Shown here in pieces: positions 17,836 to 27,468 of a stretch of DNA of 64,000 nucleotides. Every line of letters starts with the position of its first letter. Position 1 is the first letter of the stretch. Origin of the DNA: Microcoleus sp. FACHB-672. Lineage in GTDB: Bacteria > Cyanobacteriota > Cyanobacteriia > Cyanobacteriales > Oscillatoriaceae. The DNA lies in the NCBI RefSeq assembly GCF_014695725.1, contig NZ_JACJOU010000033.1:1-64000 (forward strand), given 5' to 3'. Both the position numbers and the translations under genes were made by a program. The notes under the pieces were generated by a model. The model made no database searches. It saw nothing but the letters and a program-made list of their open reading frames with translations, and was not told the origin of the DNA.

Positions 17836-18990
17836 TTAAGAGGCGGTTGTGGCTTTGCGGGCGTCTCGCATGGTTTGGACAAATTGTTCAAACATATAAT
17901 CGGCATCATGCGGTCCGGGACTAGCTTCTGGGTGATATTGGACAGAAAACAGGGGCAGCGAACGGTGCCGCAAACCGGCTACGGTGTGGTCGTTGAGGTT
18001 GAGATGGGTGATTTCTACTTCAGGGGATAAGGAGTCGGGATCGATGGCAAACCCGTGATTTTGGCTGGTAATTTCTACCCGCTGTTCTAAACCGGCAGGC
18101 TGATTTAAACCCCGATGGCCAAATTTGAGTTTGAAGGTTTCCGCACCGAGGGAAAGGCCGAGAATCTGGTGCCCCAAGCAAATGCCAAATACGGGTTTCT
18201 CGCTGTTCAGCAGGGCTTTGGTTGTCGCGATGCCTTCTTTGACGGCAGCCGGATCGCCTGGGCCGTTGGAGAGGAAAATGCCGTCTGGGTTGTGTTTGAG
18301 TATTTCCTCTGGGGGCGTGTTTGCCGGCACGACGATGAGTCGGCAGCCATAACTGGCCAGACGCCGCAGGATATTGCGTTTGATGCCAAAATCAATCGCG
18401 ACAACGGTTAACTGTTCCCCGGCAGGCTGGGTTGTGTCGCTAAATTCCCAGACTCCTTGGGTGGCTTCTGACCATTCGTAGGTTTTAGAGGTGGTGACTT
18501 CGGGAACCAGATTTAATCCATTCATGCTGGGCGCGTCTTGCACCACTGACCGCAACTCTGTCGGGTCAAGGATTTCGGTGGAAATGGCCCCGTTCATCGC
18601 TCCAACCGAGCGAATTTTGCGGGTGAGTGCTCTGGTATCGATCCCGTAGATTCCTGGAATGTTGTGTTCTTTGAGATAGTCGCTTAAGGATTGGGTGGAT
18701 CGCCAGTTGCTAGGCCGGCTACAGATGTTGCGAGCGATCGCTCCTCTAATTTGAGGGCGGTTGGATTCTTCGTCTTCGGGATTGACGCCAGTGTTGCCGA
18801 GTTCTGGGTAGGTAAAGGTGACGAGTTGGCCACAGTAGCTGGGATCAGTCAGAACTTCTTGATAGCCGGTCATGCCGGTGTTGAAGACTACCTCTCCGAC
18901 GGTAGTGCCGGTGGCCCCAAAAGACCAACCGCGATAAACAGTTCCATCGATGAGTACGAGAAGGGCCGGTTGAGCAGCAGAGAGCGGCAT
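17836..18990 (-). CDS. carA: Carbamoyl-phosphate synthase small (glutaminase) subunit
   Basis: A 384-aa protein that hydrolyses glutamine and channels ammonia to CarB, for arginine and pyrimidine synthesis. The N-terminal CPSase_sm_chain domain begins [17 protein letters not shown] and continues with [14 protein letters not shown]. The class I glutamine amidotransferase domain has [15 protein letters not shown] (nucleophile Cys) and [10 protein letters not shown] (catalytic His and Glu). The length fits the family. carB is not in the window, as is usual for cyanobacteria, where the genes are scattered. HIP1 palindrome GCGATCGC lies in it at 18734. Confidence 0.95.
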   Translation of the reverse strand: MPLSAAQPALLVLIDGTVYRGWSFGATGTTVGEVVFNTGMTGYQEVLTDPSYCGQLVTFTYPELGNTGVNPEDEESNRPQIRGAIARNICSRPSNWRSTQSLSDYLKEHNIPGIYGIDTRALTRKIRSVGAMNGAISTEILDPTELRSVVQDAPSMNGLNLVPEVTTSKTYEWSEATQGVWEFSDTTQPAGEQLTVVAIDFGIKRNILRRLASYGCRLIVVPANTPPEEILKHNPDGIFLSNGPGDPAAVKEGIATTKALLNSEKPVFGICLGHQILGLSLGAETFKLKFGHRGLNQPAGLEQRVEITSQNHGFAIDPDSLSPEVEITHLNLNDHTVAGLRHRSLPLFSVQYHPEASPGPHDADYMFEQFVQTMRDARKATTAS

Positions 18991-19494
18991 AGACAGTCAA
19001 AAGCTTAGTTGCACTAAGGCGTTATTATGCCATGAGTTGTATAGAGTGTGTGGCGTTTGGGAGGGGCGATTATGATGGAGCGATCGCAAATTCCTCTAGA
19101 GTAGCCTTCTGGCTTGTAAACGTCTAAACAAAGTTTAAACATTATTTGTCGGCTTGAACTTGACTCTTTTTCCGTTTAATCAAAAATTTTAGTCGTGATT
19201 TTTTTGTAACCCTCCTATTTGATTTGTAAATGAGGGAAATTACTCAAGTTTTTAACGCTCACCAATAATTGAGGATAACGATCATTTTTGTTGATTACCC
19301 CTGTATCCTCTAAGAACTTTGGTGGTGGCTGCTCTAGCTGGGAGCATTGCTTACTGAGCAGCAACTTGATTAAACAACAAATTATTGGCAACAAAAGCAA
19401 CGGCTCTTCTCTTTCAATAGTTAGATGCACCTCATGATGTCATCGTGCAATCCTGTGAGGATGAGTTCTGATAAGTCCTTAGAAGGAGACGTTC
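18991..19494. other. Intergenic region
   Basis: About 500 nt between divergent genes. Part around 19140-19250 is AT-rich. The minus frame at 19215-19430 (71 aa) has no recognisable features and is not annotated. AAGGAG ahead of the GTG at 19495 is the ribosome-binding site of the next gene. Confidence 0.4.
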
Positions 19495-20535
19495 GTGAAT
19501 ATCAGTAGACGAGATTTGTTGAAAGTAGCTTCTACCTCTGGTTTGGTTGCAGCAGGGCTTGCGGCTTCAGACGGGTTGTTTGGCAAATCGCTTTTAGCGC
19601 AACAACAATCAACCCCAGCCCAAACAAGAAGCGGGGAGATGTTATACAGGACACTGGGGCGCACCGGAGAAAAAGTATCCCTAATTGGTTTAGGCGGGCA
19701 CCACATCGGACGGATAGAAGATGAGCAAGAGAGCATCAAACTGATGCGTAGTGCCATTGATCGAGGCATCAATTTTATGGATAACTGCTGGGATTATCAT
19801 GATGGAAATAGCGAAATCCGTATGGGTAAAGCGCTCCAGAATGGTTATCGCGACAAGGTGTTTTTAATGACTAAAATCGACGGGCGAACGAAAGAGGCTG
19901 CTGCTAAGCAAATTGACGAGTCTTTGAAACGCTTGCAAACCGATTCTATCGATTTGATGCAGCATCATGAAGTGATTCGCTTGGAAGATCCGGATCGGAT
20001 CTTTGCTGCCGGCGGTGCGATGGAGGCTGTGGTTGCGGCACAGAAAGCCGGCAAAATTCGCTACATTGGCTTTACAGGACATAAAGATCCTCTTGTTCAT
20101 CTCAGAATGCTAGAAATTGCCGATCAAAATAATTTCCGTTTTGATGCAGTGCAGATGCCGCTTAATGCGATGGACGCTCATTTTCGCAGTTTTGAAAGCG
20201 AAGTTTTAACCAGACTGGTGAAAGATGAAATCGGAGTTCTGGGAATGAAATCAATGGGCGATCCCTACATTTTAAAGAGCAATACGATTAAACCAATTGA
20301 ATGCCTTCATTACGTCATGAATTTGCCAACTTCAACAGTCATCACCGGCATGGAGACTATGGAAATTCTAGAGCAAGCCTTCGAGGCAGTACGAACGTTT
20401 GAGGCGATGAGTCAAGAACAAGTTTCGGCGTTGTTAGCTAAGACTCGCGAGGCGGCTTTAAAAGGTGAATACGAGCTTTATAAGACGTCTAACCGATTTG
20501 ACGGTACAGCGAAGAATCCAGAGTGGTTGGGGTAA
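19495..20535 (+). CDS. Aldo/keto reductase with Tat signal
   Basis: A 346-aa aldo/keto reductase. A twin-arginine signal is visible at the start (SRRDLLKVAS, then a hydrophobic stretch and an Ala-rich cleavage zone near residue 35), so it is probably exported folded. The TIM-barrel part starts MLYRTLGRTGEKVSLIGLGGHHIG. The catalytic tetrad is represented by the Asp in FMDNCWDYHDG, the Tyr in the same motif and the Lys in FLMTKIDGR; the usual catalytic His may be in DLMQHHEV. The start is GTG at 19495 with AAGGAG 6-8 nt before it. The substrate is unknown. Confidence 0.87.
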   Translation: MNISRRDLLKVASTSGLVAAGLAASDGLFGKSLLAQQQSTPAQTRSGEMLYRTLGRTGEKVSLIGLGGHHIGRIEDEQESIKLMRSAIDRGINFMDNCWDYHDGNSEIRMGKALQNGYRDKVFLMTKIDGRTKEAAAKQIDESLKRLQTDSIDLMQHHEVIRLEDPDRIFAAGGAMEAVVAAQKAGKIRYIGFTGHKDPLVHLRMLEIADQNNFRFDAVQMPLNAMDAHFRSFESEVLTRLVKDEIGVLGMKSMGDPYILKSNTIKPIECLHYVMNLPTSTVITGMETMEILEQAFEAVRTFEAMSQEQVSALLAKTREAALKGEYELYKTSNRFDGTAKNPEWLG

Positions 20536-20927
20536 GCGCTATTTGGAGAATGAAAATAAGAGTGTGAAAGCAAGCTGAGAGGGGTGCGCCGACGGAAATC
20601 GTCATCGTTTAATCTCTAACATTTTACTGGTGTCACCCTACTTTTCTTTGATTAAATATTTAAAAATTAAATAGGCATTAAAATTGTTCAACAAAAACAA
20701 CAAAATTTATTAATTAAGGTTTAAAACTTTGTATTATATATTACTCGCTTTATGATTTTTTTATTTTTTATGTTGCCTACTGACCGACTATGCAGTGCGG
20801 GTAAATCTGCTAATTGATTAAGTTACATTTTTTTACGCAATCATATTTATTGAGACTTACCTGTTTATCATTTTGAGCAAGATGGAGAAGAAGTTGCCGA
20901 CAAAGCAGAGATAAGAGGAATGAGGAA
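20536..20927. other. AT-rich intergenic region
   Basis: About 390 nt, very AT-rich from 20640 to 20860. I see no ORF or RNA signature. It probably carries the promoter of the gene at 20928. Confidence 0.4.
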
Positions 20928-22433
20928 ATGCAGGAAGAACAAAAACAGAGGGCGCTGGCGGGTTTGCAAGCGTTTTTAAATATGCCGGTGGAAACGTTGT
21001 TGCAAGAACGCGCAAAAGAAAACGCGCCGACAGCCGCTCTAAAGTTGTTTGATTCAGTGGTTGCAACTGTGCCGGCTTATCAGTCATTCTTACAAGAACA
21101 AGGCATTGATCCAACTTCAATTAAAACCTTTGAAGACTTTCAAAAACTACCCCTGACAACCAAAGAAAATTACTTGCGCCGGCACTCTCTCCCTGCACTT
21201 TGTCGCAATGGAAAACTGGAAAATTGCGATATAATTGCCGTTTCCTCCGGTTCAACCGGCACTCCCACATTTTGGCCCCGTTTTATCACCGATGAGTTCC
21301 AAATTGCCAGCCGATTTGAGCAAATTTTTCGTGACAGTTTCCAAGCCGATAGTCTCCACACACTAGCTGTCATTTGTTTTGCTTTAGGAACTTGGGTAGG
21401 AGGGATGTATACCGCTAGCTGCTGCCGGCACCTTGCTGCAAAAGGCTACCCGATTACTGTGATCACTCCAGGTAACAATAAAACAGAAATTTTTCGAGTT
21501 GTACAAGAACTCGCACCGGCATTTGATCAAGTCGTACTTTTAGGCTATCCACCGTTTTTAAAAGATACCATTGATGCCGGCATCGCCCAAGGCATCGAGT
21601 GGGATAAATATGCAATTAAGTTAGTGATGGCAGGTGAGGTTTTTAGCGAAGAGTGGCGGACTTTAGTAGGCGAACGCATGGGTTCGTTAAGTCCTTGCTA
21701 TGACTTTGCTTCCCTTTACGGGACAGCAGATGCCGGCGTTTTAGGCAATGAGACACCGCTGAGTATCTGCATTCGCCGGTTTTTGGCAAATCATCCTACT
21801 GTCGCCCGTTCCCTGTTTGGGGAGTCTCGCCTGCCAACGCTGGTACAGTATGATCCCTTGAGTCGCTTTTTTGAGGTAGATAATGGCACTTTGCTGTTTT
21901 CTGGTGACAACGGTATTCCTTTAGTTCGCTATCACATTTCCGATGCCGGTGGAATTATTTCTTATTCTGAAATGCTGCAATTTCTTTTAGACTGGGGTTT
22001 TGATCCCCTGGATGAATTACAATCTCAGAGTGAGCGAGGCATTTATTCTTTACCTTTTGTTTATGTGTTTGGTCGCTCTCATTTTACAGTTTCTTATTTC
22101 GGGGCAAATGTTTATCCAGAAAACGTCACCGTTGGATTAGAACAGCCACTTATTCAAGATTGGGTAACGGGTAAATTTGTCTTGCAAGTAAAAGAAGACG
22201 CGGATAAAAATCGGTTGTTATCTATTGTTGTGGAATTAGCGCCGGCAGTGGAAGCAAGTGAAGAAAAGCAGGAGGCGATTGCGGCTTCTATTTTAACTCA
22301 TCTGCGCCGGCTTAATAGTGAGTTTGCGAACTATGTCCCAGAAGATTACCAAATCCCACAAATCACCCTAACACCCACCGGCGATCCTGAATATTTTCCG
22401 GTTGGAGTTAAGCATCGCTACACGCGCCGGTGA
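20928..22433 (+). CDS. AMP-binding enzyme related to phenylacetate-CoA ligase
   Basis: A 501-aa member of the adenylate-forming (ANL) superfamily, closest in layout to PaaK. The P-loop motif SSGSTGTPTFW (about residues 107-117) binds the phosphates of ATP. SLYGTADAG (about 264-272) corresponds to the A5 motif, and LLFSGDNGIPLVRYHISDAGGI (about 325-346) contains the ribose-binding Asp. The C-terminal subdomain ends GVKHRYTRR. These enzymes activate aromatic or other carboxylic acids as acyl-AMP then acyl-CoA. No phenylacetate pathway genes are nearby, so the substrate is open. Confidence 0.82.
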   Translation: MQEEQKQRALAGLQAFLNMPVETLLQERAKENAPTAALKLFDSVVATVPAYQSFLQEQGIDPTSIKTFEDFQKLPLTTKENYLRRHSLPALCRNGKLENCDIIAVSSGSTGTPTFWPRFITDEFQIASRFEQIFRDSFQADSLHTLAVICFALGTWVGGMYTASCCRHLAAKGYPITVITPGNNKTEIFRVVQELAPAFDQVVLLGYPPFLKDTIDAGIAQGIEWDKYAIKLVMAGEVFSEEWRTLVGERMGSLSPCYDFASLYGTADAGVLGNETPLSICIRRFLANHPTVARSLFGESRLPTLVQYDPLSRFFEVDNGTLLFSGDNGIPLVRYHISDAGGIISYSEMLQFLLDWGFDPLDELQSQSERGIYSLPFVYVFGRSHFTVSYFGANVYPENVTVGLEQPLIQDWVTGKFVLQVKEDADKNRLLSIVVELAPAVEASEEKQEAIAASILTHLRRLNSEFANYVPEDYQIPQITLTPTGDPEYFPVGVKHRYTRR

Positions 22434-22525
22434 GTTTCGATTTAAGGGTTTATAAAATTGAGGAGAGAGTGAGCGATAAGGGCGCAAGAGCGTATGCGCC
22501 CGAATTATGGAGGTAGGGGAGAAAG

Positions 22526-23962
22526 TTAGATTTGGATGAAATCACTTTCTGAAATTGAGCTGGGATCGATTCCAACCACATTGGCAATAAATTGACCGTT
22601 AGAAGCAATCAACGTTGAATTTTCGCCCGCTGCAATTACGAGCTGTCTGAAAGTTAAACCACCCGATAAAGCCAGTAAATCTTCACCTTTGATAAAATCA
22701 ATGATGGTATCGGTTCCTTCTCCTACAGCTAAGACAAACTGATCGAAACCACTGCCGCCGGTTAAAAAGTCGCTATCTGATTCTCCCCTGAGAATATCAT
22801 CACCCTCACTACCAATTAAGGTATCACTTCCTTTGCCTCCGTAAAGGCTATCATTCCCTAAATCCCCGGATAAATAATCAGTCCCTAGGTTGCCGAATAG
22901 GGCATCATTATTCTGACCGCCATAAAGAATATCATCTCTACCGGCACCGCTCAAAATATCATCGGCTTGATTGCCATTAAGGGTATCATTTCCCTCATCT
23001 CCAATCACTATGTCATTGCCTTCCAGCCCTAAAACTGTATTATTTAAAGCATATCCATCCAGATAATTGTTTTGAGACAGATCGAGAGCAGTATCTATCT
23101 GATTCAGTAGTCCCAAATAAGAAAATCCTGGCGTAACTCTTAAACTTTCCGCACCCAACCTTGAGCTAAGGGGTGTTACCAGTTGCGGCAGTGCAACCGA
23201 CATGGCTGCGGCAAACTCTTGAAAATCAGGATCATTGGTGAAAGAAAAAGAAGGGTTGTTCAATTCCTCAGCAGAAATTTCCCGCTCACTGTAACCGGCA
23301 GGAGGGGTACTTAGTAGACCTTCCACTCGATGTTTAGTTCGTACAATTAGTGGATTAATATTTGGGTCGGTAAAGGATTGTAAAATTACTTGTCCCGGAA
23401 GAAAAGCTTGTCCAGACAGGCTGACAAAGTCGCCATTAACAATGTAGTGAACGACGGGTTTGTCAGAGCCTCCTTGTTGAATAAATGCACTGACAGCCGT
23501 TTGGTTAACCCCTGGAGAGTTGAAAGTAATTGTCCCGCCGATGAGAGGGGTAAATACAGCTGCTGCAGTTTGCGCTAAGGCACCACCCAGGCTGTGACCC
23601 ATCACTTGAGCTAATAATTGATTGGGATTTTTAGTGGTATCTTGGCTAATTTCTGTGAGCCAACTTTGTAGAGCTTCCTGATTGGCTTGTATTTGGCTAA
23701 CACCTACTCCCCGCGCATCTGATAGCGCGATATCATCAACAGGGGAATCGGCACCGCGAAAGACAAGAACGGGGGGTCTATCTGGTGTTGCGGAAACTAA
23801 CCCGATAGCGTGAAGACCTGTTTGCGGATCGTCAAATACTCGATCAATTGTGTAGCCGGTGGCCGCTAGAAAACCTTGAACTTGACTTTGGAACTGTGGA
23901 TTATCATCCACATAAACAATTGACTTTGCTAGACTTTCATAAACGGCTGCTGATGCACTCAT
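22526..23962 (-). CDS. Lipase-like protein with C-terminal RTX (hemolysin-type) calcium repeats
   Basis: A 478-aa protein in two parts. Residues 1-240 form an alpha/beta-hydrolase related to class 3 lipases, with the nucleophile elbow in MGHSLGGALAQ (Ser near 123). From about 310 to 410 run nine-residue RTX repeats of the GGxGxDxLx type (for example GDLGNDSLYGGKGSDTLIG), which bind calcium after export. The last 60 residues resemble the C-terminal region used by type I secretion. There is no N-terminal signal peptide, which fits type I export. Transporter genes are not in the window. Confidence 0.88.
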   Translation of the reverse strand: MSASAAVYESLAKSIVYVDDNPQFQSQVQGFLAATGYTIDRVFDDPQTGLHAIGLVSATPDRPPVLVFRGADSPVDDIALSDARGVGVSQIQANQEALQSWLTEISQDTTKNPNQLLAQVMGHSLGGALAQTAAAVFTPLIGGTITFNSPGVNQTAVSAFIQQGGSDKPVVHYIVNGDFVSLSGQAFLPGQVILQSFTDPNINPLIVRTKHRVEGLLSTPPAGYSEREISAEELNNPSFSFTNDPDFQEFAAAMSVALPQLVTPLSSRLGAESLRVTPGFSYLGLLNQIDTALDLSQNNYLDGYALNNTVLGLEGNDIVIGDEGNDTLNGNQADDILSGAGRDDILYGGQNNDALFGNLGTDYLSGDLGNDSLYGGKGSDTLIGSEGDDILRGESDSDFLTGGSGFDQFVLAVGEGTDTIIDFIKGEDLLALSGGLTFRQLVIAAGENSTLIASNGQFIANVVGIDPSSISESDFIQI

Positions 23963-24281
23963 GACTTAGTTTCCTCTGTTATTGCCGGTTGAAATTCAGC
24001 AATTGTACATGATGTGTCGTGACTTCGTATGCTTTTTGCTACCGACACCGGCACAAAGGATGCTGAGCAAGTTTTCAGATTTGAAACCCACAAAATAGGC
24101 GCTTATTTCGCAAATTAGCAAAATTTCTGCACCTTTCCTCACTCAGACGCGACGAGTGCAATGCCGGTGGCGACGAGTTGTAAAATAGATAAAGAAAGCT
24201 TTACAAATCTTGAGCTAGCTTCTCAAATTGTGTAAAAGCCACTAAATATAGCATTTCCCCAACTCTCAACCCCGAATCACT
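23963..24281. other. Intergenic region
   Basis: About 320 nt between divergent genes; both promoters should lie here. No ORF, RNA signature or strong hairpin was seen. Confidence 0.35.
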
Positions 24282-24521
24282 ATGGCAATCTTCCGTCAGT
24301 ACATCGCACCATTTTTAATTTTGTTAGTGTTTTTGGTGGCACTGGTTGCAGTGGCTGCTCGCAGCTTTTTGCCGAACGATATGGCAGCACCGGCACCCGT
24401 TGAAGAAGTCACACCCCAAACATCAAGCGCACCAATCCAAACGCTCAGCTCGCTCCATGCGGATGCCGGCTTGCAGAATAGTTCAGCATACCAATTACAT
24501 TTAAGGGCGAGTGTCAATTAG
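24282..24521 (+). CDS. Small membrane-anchored protein of unknown function
   Basis: A 79-aa protein with one N-terminal transmembrane helix (about residues 8-27, YIAPFLILLVFLVALVAVAA) and a polar, Pro/Thr/Ser-rich remainder. Its TAG stop shares its last base with the GTG of the GNAT gene, so the two are translationally coupled. I do not recognise a family. Confidence 0.65.
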   Translation: MAIFRQYIAPFLILLVFLVALVAVAARSFLPNDMAAPAPVEEVTPQTSSAPIQTLSSLHADAGLQNSSAYQLHLRASVN

Positions 24522-25027
24522 TGCTGTTACCGGGATACACGTTGCGTACCGGCTCTGGCTTAGATCGGGCTTTGCTGGTCAAGTTCATGCAGCGAACTTA
24601 CCAAGAACTTTACCCAGAACAGGATTTTTCCCATTTAGCCCTAACTGTTGAACAGTATTTTTCCAACAAAACGCCGCTTTGGTGGGTTGATCTCAAGGAT
24701 GAAGCGGACAGTACATTTTACCCCCCTCCCTTCACCCGTCATCCTTCCCCTGTCGGTTGTTTGTGGGTGGGGAATGCCATCGATCAGCCGAGTGGGGATC
24801 GGCACGCTCACATTTTTCTGGTATATGTCGCGCCAGAACACCGACGTCGCGGGATTGGTGAGGCGTTAGTGTCTCATGCTGAAGCTTGGGCCAAAGAACG
24901 CGGTGATCATCAAATTGCCCTGCAAGTTTTTGTGCAGAACCAGCCTGCTTTGAATCTATACCAAAAGCTGGGCTATCAAACCCAGTCTCTGTGGATGTTA
25001 AAACTTCTGCAACCCAATCAAGAATGA
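24521..25027 (+). CDS. GNAT-family N-acetyltransferase
   Basis: A 168-aa acetyl-CoA-dependent acyltransferase fold. The acetyl-CoA-binding motif A is VAPEHRRRGIGEALVSHAEAWA (about residues 107-128, with the Q/RxxGxG/A pattern in RRRGIG). Motif B is ALQVFVQNQPALNLYQKLGYQ (about 136-156). The substrate is unknown. The GTG start at 24521 overlaps the stop of the small membrane protein by one base. Confidence 0.85.
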   Translation: MLLPGYTLRTGSGLDRALLVKFMQRTYQELYPEQDFSHLALTVEQYFSNKTPLWWVDLKDEADSTFYPPPFTRHPSPVGCLWVGNAIDQPSGDRHAHIFLVYVAPEHRRRGIGEALVSHAEAWAKERGDHQIALQVFVQNQPALNLYQKLGYQTQSLWMLKLLQPNQE

Positions 25028-25235
25028 ACCTGACAAGATTTACGCATAATCGCAATTGTGCGTAAGTCTGGGCTGATTGCTTCCTGCTGCCTTGTGTAGA
25101 ATGTGCGAATACTATTATTTAGGTTCAAAGAAACAAAGACTTCCCCTAAACTGCTAAAGCTCCTCTGCTGATATGTGGCGAATCGAAGTTGAAACCGTAT
25201 AATAGCAGTGCGCTTCGTGCGGTAAAGTTACTTTT

Positions 25236-25988
25236 ATGGACGATTACGATGACTTGAGTGCCCTCACGATTGAGGCAGAACTGGAAAGTCCTTTGGATCT
25301 GATGGAAGAGGCAGAGCCTCCCAAGCCCGATCCAGAGGAAATGCTGCCATTGCTGGACTCACCAGACTCCCAACAACGGATGTTGGCAACGCGGGCTTTT
25401 TGCGAAATTCAGGATGAGCGGGCAATTCCCCATTTGATCCGGTTGTTAAAAGATCCTTGCCCGTTAGTTAGGGTTAGCGCCGGCTATGCGTTGGGGCGAA
25501 ATCCCAGTCCGGATGCGGTCGATTCGCTGATAGAACAGCTTAATCGGGATTGGAATGGCTATGTGCGTAAGGGCGTGGTTTGGGCGCTGGGAAATTGTCG
25601 CGATCGCCGGTCGTTAATGCCTTTGCTGGATGCGCTGAAAACGGATATTTCTGCGGTGCGCCTGTGGGCGGCTAGTTCACTGGGCCAGATGGCTTCAGTC
25701 GGTTATGATACGGTGATTGCTGCCCTTCCTCCACTCATTGAATCGTTGCGTCGAGATCCGATGCCGGCGGTGCGGAGTAATTGCGCTTGGGCGTTGGGGC
25801 AATTGTGCCGTGAATTGCCTTCTAATGTGGTGTATGCCACGGCAATTGATGCCTTAATTGAGGCTTTTGCGGAAGATGAAGATATGGGCGTTCGCGAAGA
25901 TGCTAAAGGTTCTCTGTTACGTGTGGGCGATCCGCGTGGTATACAGCTGATTGAGGAATTGGAACTTGAAGGTTGGCCTCTTGTTTAG
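25236..25988 (+). CDS. HEAT-repeat protein
   Basis: A 250-aa protein. An acidic N-terminus (MDDYDDLSALTIEAELESPLD...) is followed by five or so HEAT/PBS-lyase-type repeats, e.g. QRMLATRAFCEIQDERAIPHLI, VRVSAGYALGRNPSPDAVDSLI, VRKGVVWALGNC and VRSNCAWALGQLC. Such repeats occur in phycobilin lyases (CpcE type) and in many scaffold proteins. There is no lyase partner or phycobilisome gene nearby, so it is better called a HEAT scaffold of unknown role. Confidence 0.83.
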   Translation: MDDYDDLSALTIEAELESPLDLMEEAEPPKPDPEEMLPLLDSPDSQQRMLATRAFCEIQDERAIPHLIRLLKDPCPLVRVSAGYALGRNPSPDAVDSLIEQLNRDWNGYVRKGVVWALGNCRDRRSLMPLLDALKTDISAVRLWAASSLGQMASVGYDTVIAALPPLIESLRRDPMPAVRSNCAWALGQLCRELPSNVVYATAIDALIEAFAEDEDMGVREDAKGSLLRVGDPRGIQLIEELELEGWPLV

Positions 25989-26009
25989 GAGTTAGGGAGG
26001 AGTTTTTTA

Positions 26010-26075
26010 ACCGCAGATAAACGCAGATGTTGCGGTAGTTTGCTGTTAGGTATACAGAGATAAACGCAGATGATC
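26010..26075. repeat. Interspersed ACCGCAGATAAACGCAGAT-type repeat
   Basis: Two copies of a RATAAACGCAGATG word in 66 nt (26018-26030 and 26061-26072 approximately). Related sequence lies at 27406-27440 and, inverted, at about 45000-45090. See the finding on this repeat family. Confidence 0.6.
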
Positions 26076-26081
26076 TAATGG

Positions 26082-27320
26082 TTAGGGTGATTGGGTATTG
26101 CCAATTGCTTGACCGGCTATCCAAGCGGTTGTCCAGGCACTCTGAAAGTTAAAGCCGCCGGTGACTCCATCAATGTCTAAAATTTCTCCGGCAAAATACA
26201 GTCCTGAACAGTGCCGGCTTTCCATTGTTTTGAAATCGATTTCTTTTAAGTTAACGCCGCCACAGGTGACGAATTCTTCTTTGAAAATGCCTTTGCCGGT
26301 GATTTCGTATTTGCCTTGAATGAGTTGTTGAATGAGTTCATTTAAGGATTTATTGGGAAGTTCTGCCCAGCGTTTTTCGTTATCAATACCGGCAGCATCA
26401 ATTAAACGTTCCCAAAGCCGGCGGGGAATGGGAACGGGACAACTGGTTGAGATTGCACGTCGGGGCAGTTGAGATTTTACGAGGAGTAACATTTGACGCA
26501 GTTCTTCTTCTTTGTACTGCGGCAACCAATTAATTAGCAAAGAGGTTTGATACCGGCACTCGTGCAAAAACCGAGCACCCCACGCTGAGAGTTTGAGTAC
26601 AGCCGGCCCGCTTAATCCCCAGTGGGTGATGAGTACCGGCCCGGTTTGCTCTAATTTGGCTGCCGACAGGCGCACGCGGGCGTTGGCAACGGAGACGCCG
26701 CCTAATTCCTTGAGTCGCTCATCGGGCACGTTAAAGGTGAAGAGAGAAGGCACGGGTGACTCAATTTGATGGCCTAAATTTTTTGCCCATTTGTAACCCA
26801 TCGGATTGCTGCCGGTGGCGAGTAGGAGGCGATCACAGGTTACAGTTTCGCCGGATTTTAATTCAATTTTAAAGGAAGGGTCGGGAGAGTGATAGATGGA
26901 ACTAACCTGGCTGCCGTTGCGAAATTCTACCCCAGCCCGGTGAGCCGCCCGCATCAGACACTCTACAATTGTGGCGGAGTCATCGGTTATGGGAAACATC
27001 CGCCCATCCTCTTCGGTTTTTAGCTGCACTCCCCGTTCTTCAAACCAGGCAACGGTATCGCGACACTGAAACCGCGTGAATGCGCCCCGCAAGGCTTTGC
27101 CGCCTCTAGGGTAATTTTGCACTAATAAGGCCGGTTCAAAGCAGGCGTGAGTGACGTTACACCGTCCTCCGCCGGAAATACGAACTTTGGCGAGGGGTTC
27201 CCGCCCTGCTTCAAGTAGGGTAACTTGGGTGTGAGGATGAGTTTTGGCGCACGCGATCGCACCGAAGAAGCCGGCGGCACCTCCACCAATTACGACTACT
27301 TTTAAAGATTGCGAACTCAA
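26082..27320 (-). CDS. FAD-dependent oxidoreductase, HI0933/YhiN family
   Basis: A 412-aa flavoprotein. The Rossmann FAD-binding motif is VVVIGGGAAGFFGAIACA at the N-terminus, and GREPLAKVRISGGGRCNVTH follows (typical of the HI0933 family). The C-terminal FAD-binding motif is FAGEILDIDGVTGGFNFQSAWTTAWIAG. The biochemical role of the family is not established. The ORF starts with ATG at 27320 (MSSQSLKVVV). Confidence 0.9.
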   Translation of the reverse strand: MSSQSLKVVVIGGGAAGFFGAIACAKTHPHTQVTLLEAGREPLAKVRISGGGRCNVTHACFEPALLVQNYPRGGKALRGAFTRFQCRDTVAWFEERGVQLKTEEDGRMFPITDDSATIVECLMRAAHRAGVEFRNGSQVSSIYHSPDPSFKIELKSGETVTCDRLLLATGSNPMGYKWAKNLGHQIESPVPSLFTFNVPDERLKELGGVSVANARVRLSAAKLEQTGPVLITHWGLSGPAVLKLSAWGARFLHECRYQTSLLINWLPQYKEEELRQMLLLVKSQLPRRAISTSCPVPIPRRLWERLIDAAGIDNEKRWAELPNKSLNELIQQLIQGKYEITGKGIFKEEFVTCGGVNLKEIDFKTMESRHCSGLYFAGEILDIDGVTGGFNFQSAWTTAWIAGQAIGNTQSP

Positions 27321-27405
27321 GGCGATACCTGGTTATTTTGGGGGCTGAATGTAAGAAGGGAAGCTGAAGGGTTTATTAGTTTTTTTAGGGATATTGGATT
27401 TTTTT

Positions 27406-27440
27406 TAACCACAGATGCACACAGATAAACACAAATAAGA
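27406..27440. repeat. Interspersed ACCACAGATGCACACAGATAAACAC repeat
   Basis: A short intergenic repeat related to 26010-26075, again built from CAGAT and AGATAAACxCA words, upstream of the flavoprotein gene and downstream of the SDR gene. Confidence 0.55.
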
Positions 27441-27468
27441 TTTAGGGCACGCTTAGGCTTTATTAAGC

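Noticed and set aside
19215-19430. 71-aa minus-strand open frame
   Set aside because: No conserved motif; one hydrophobic stretch alone is weak support and no ribosome-binding site is seen.
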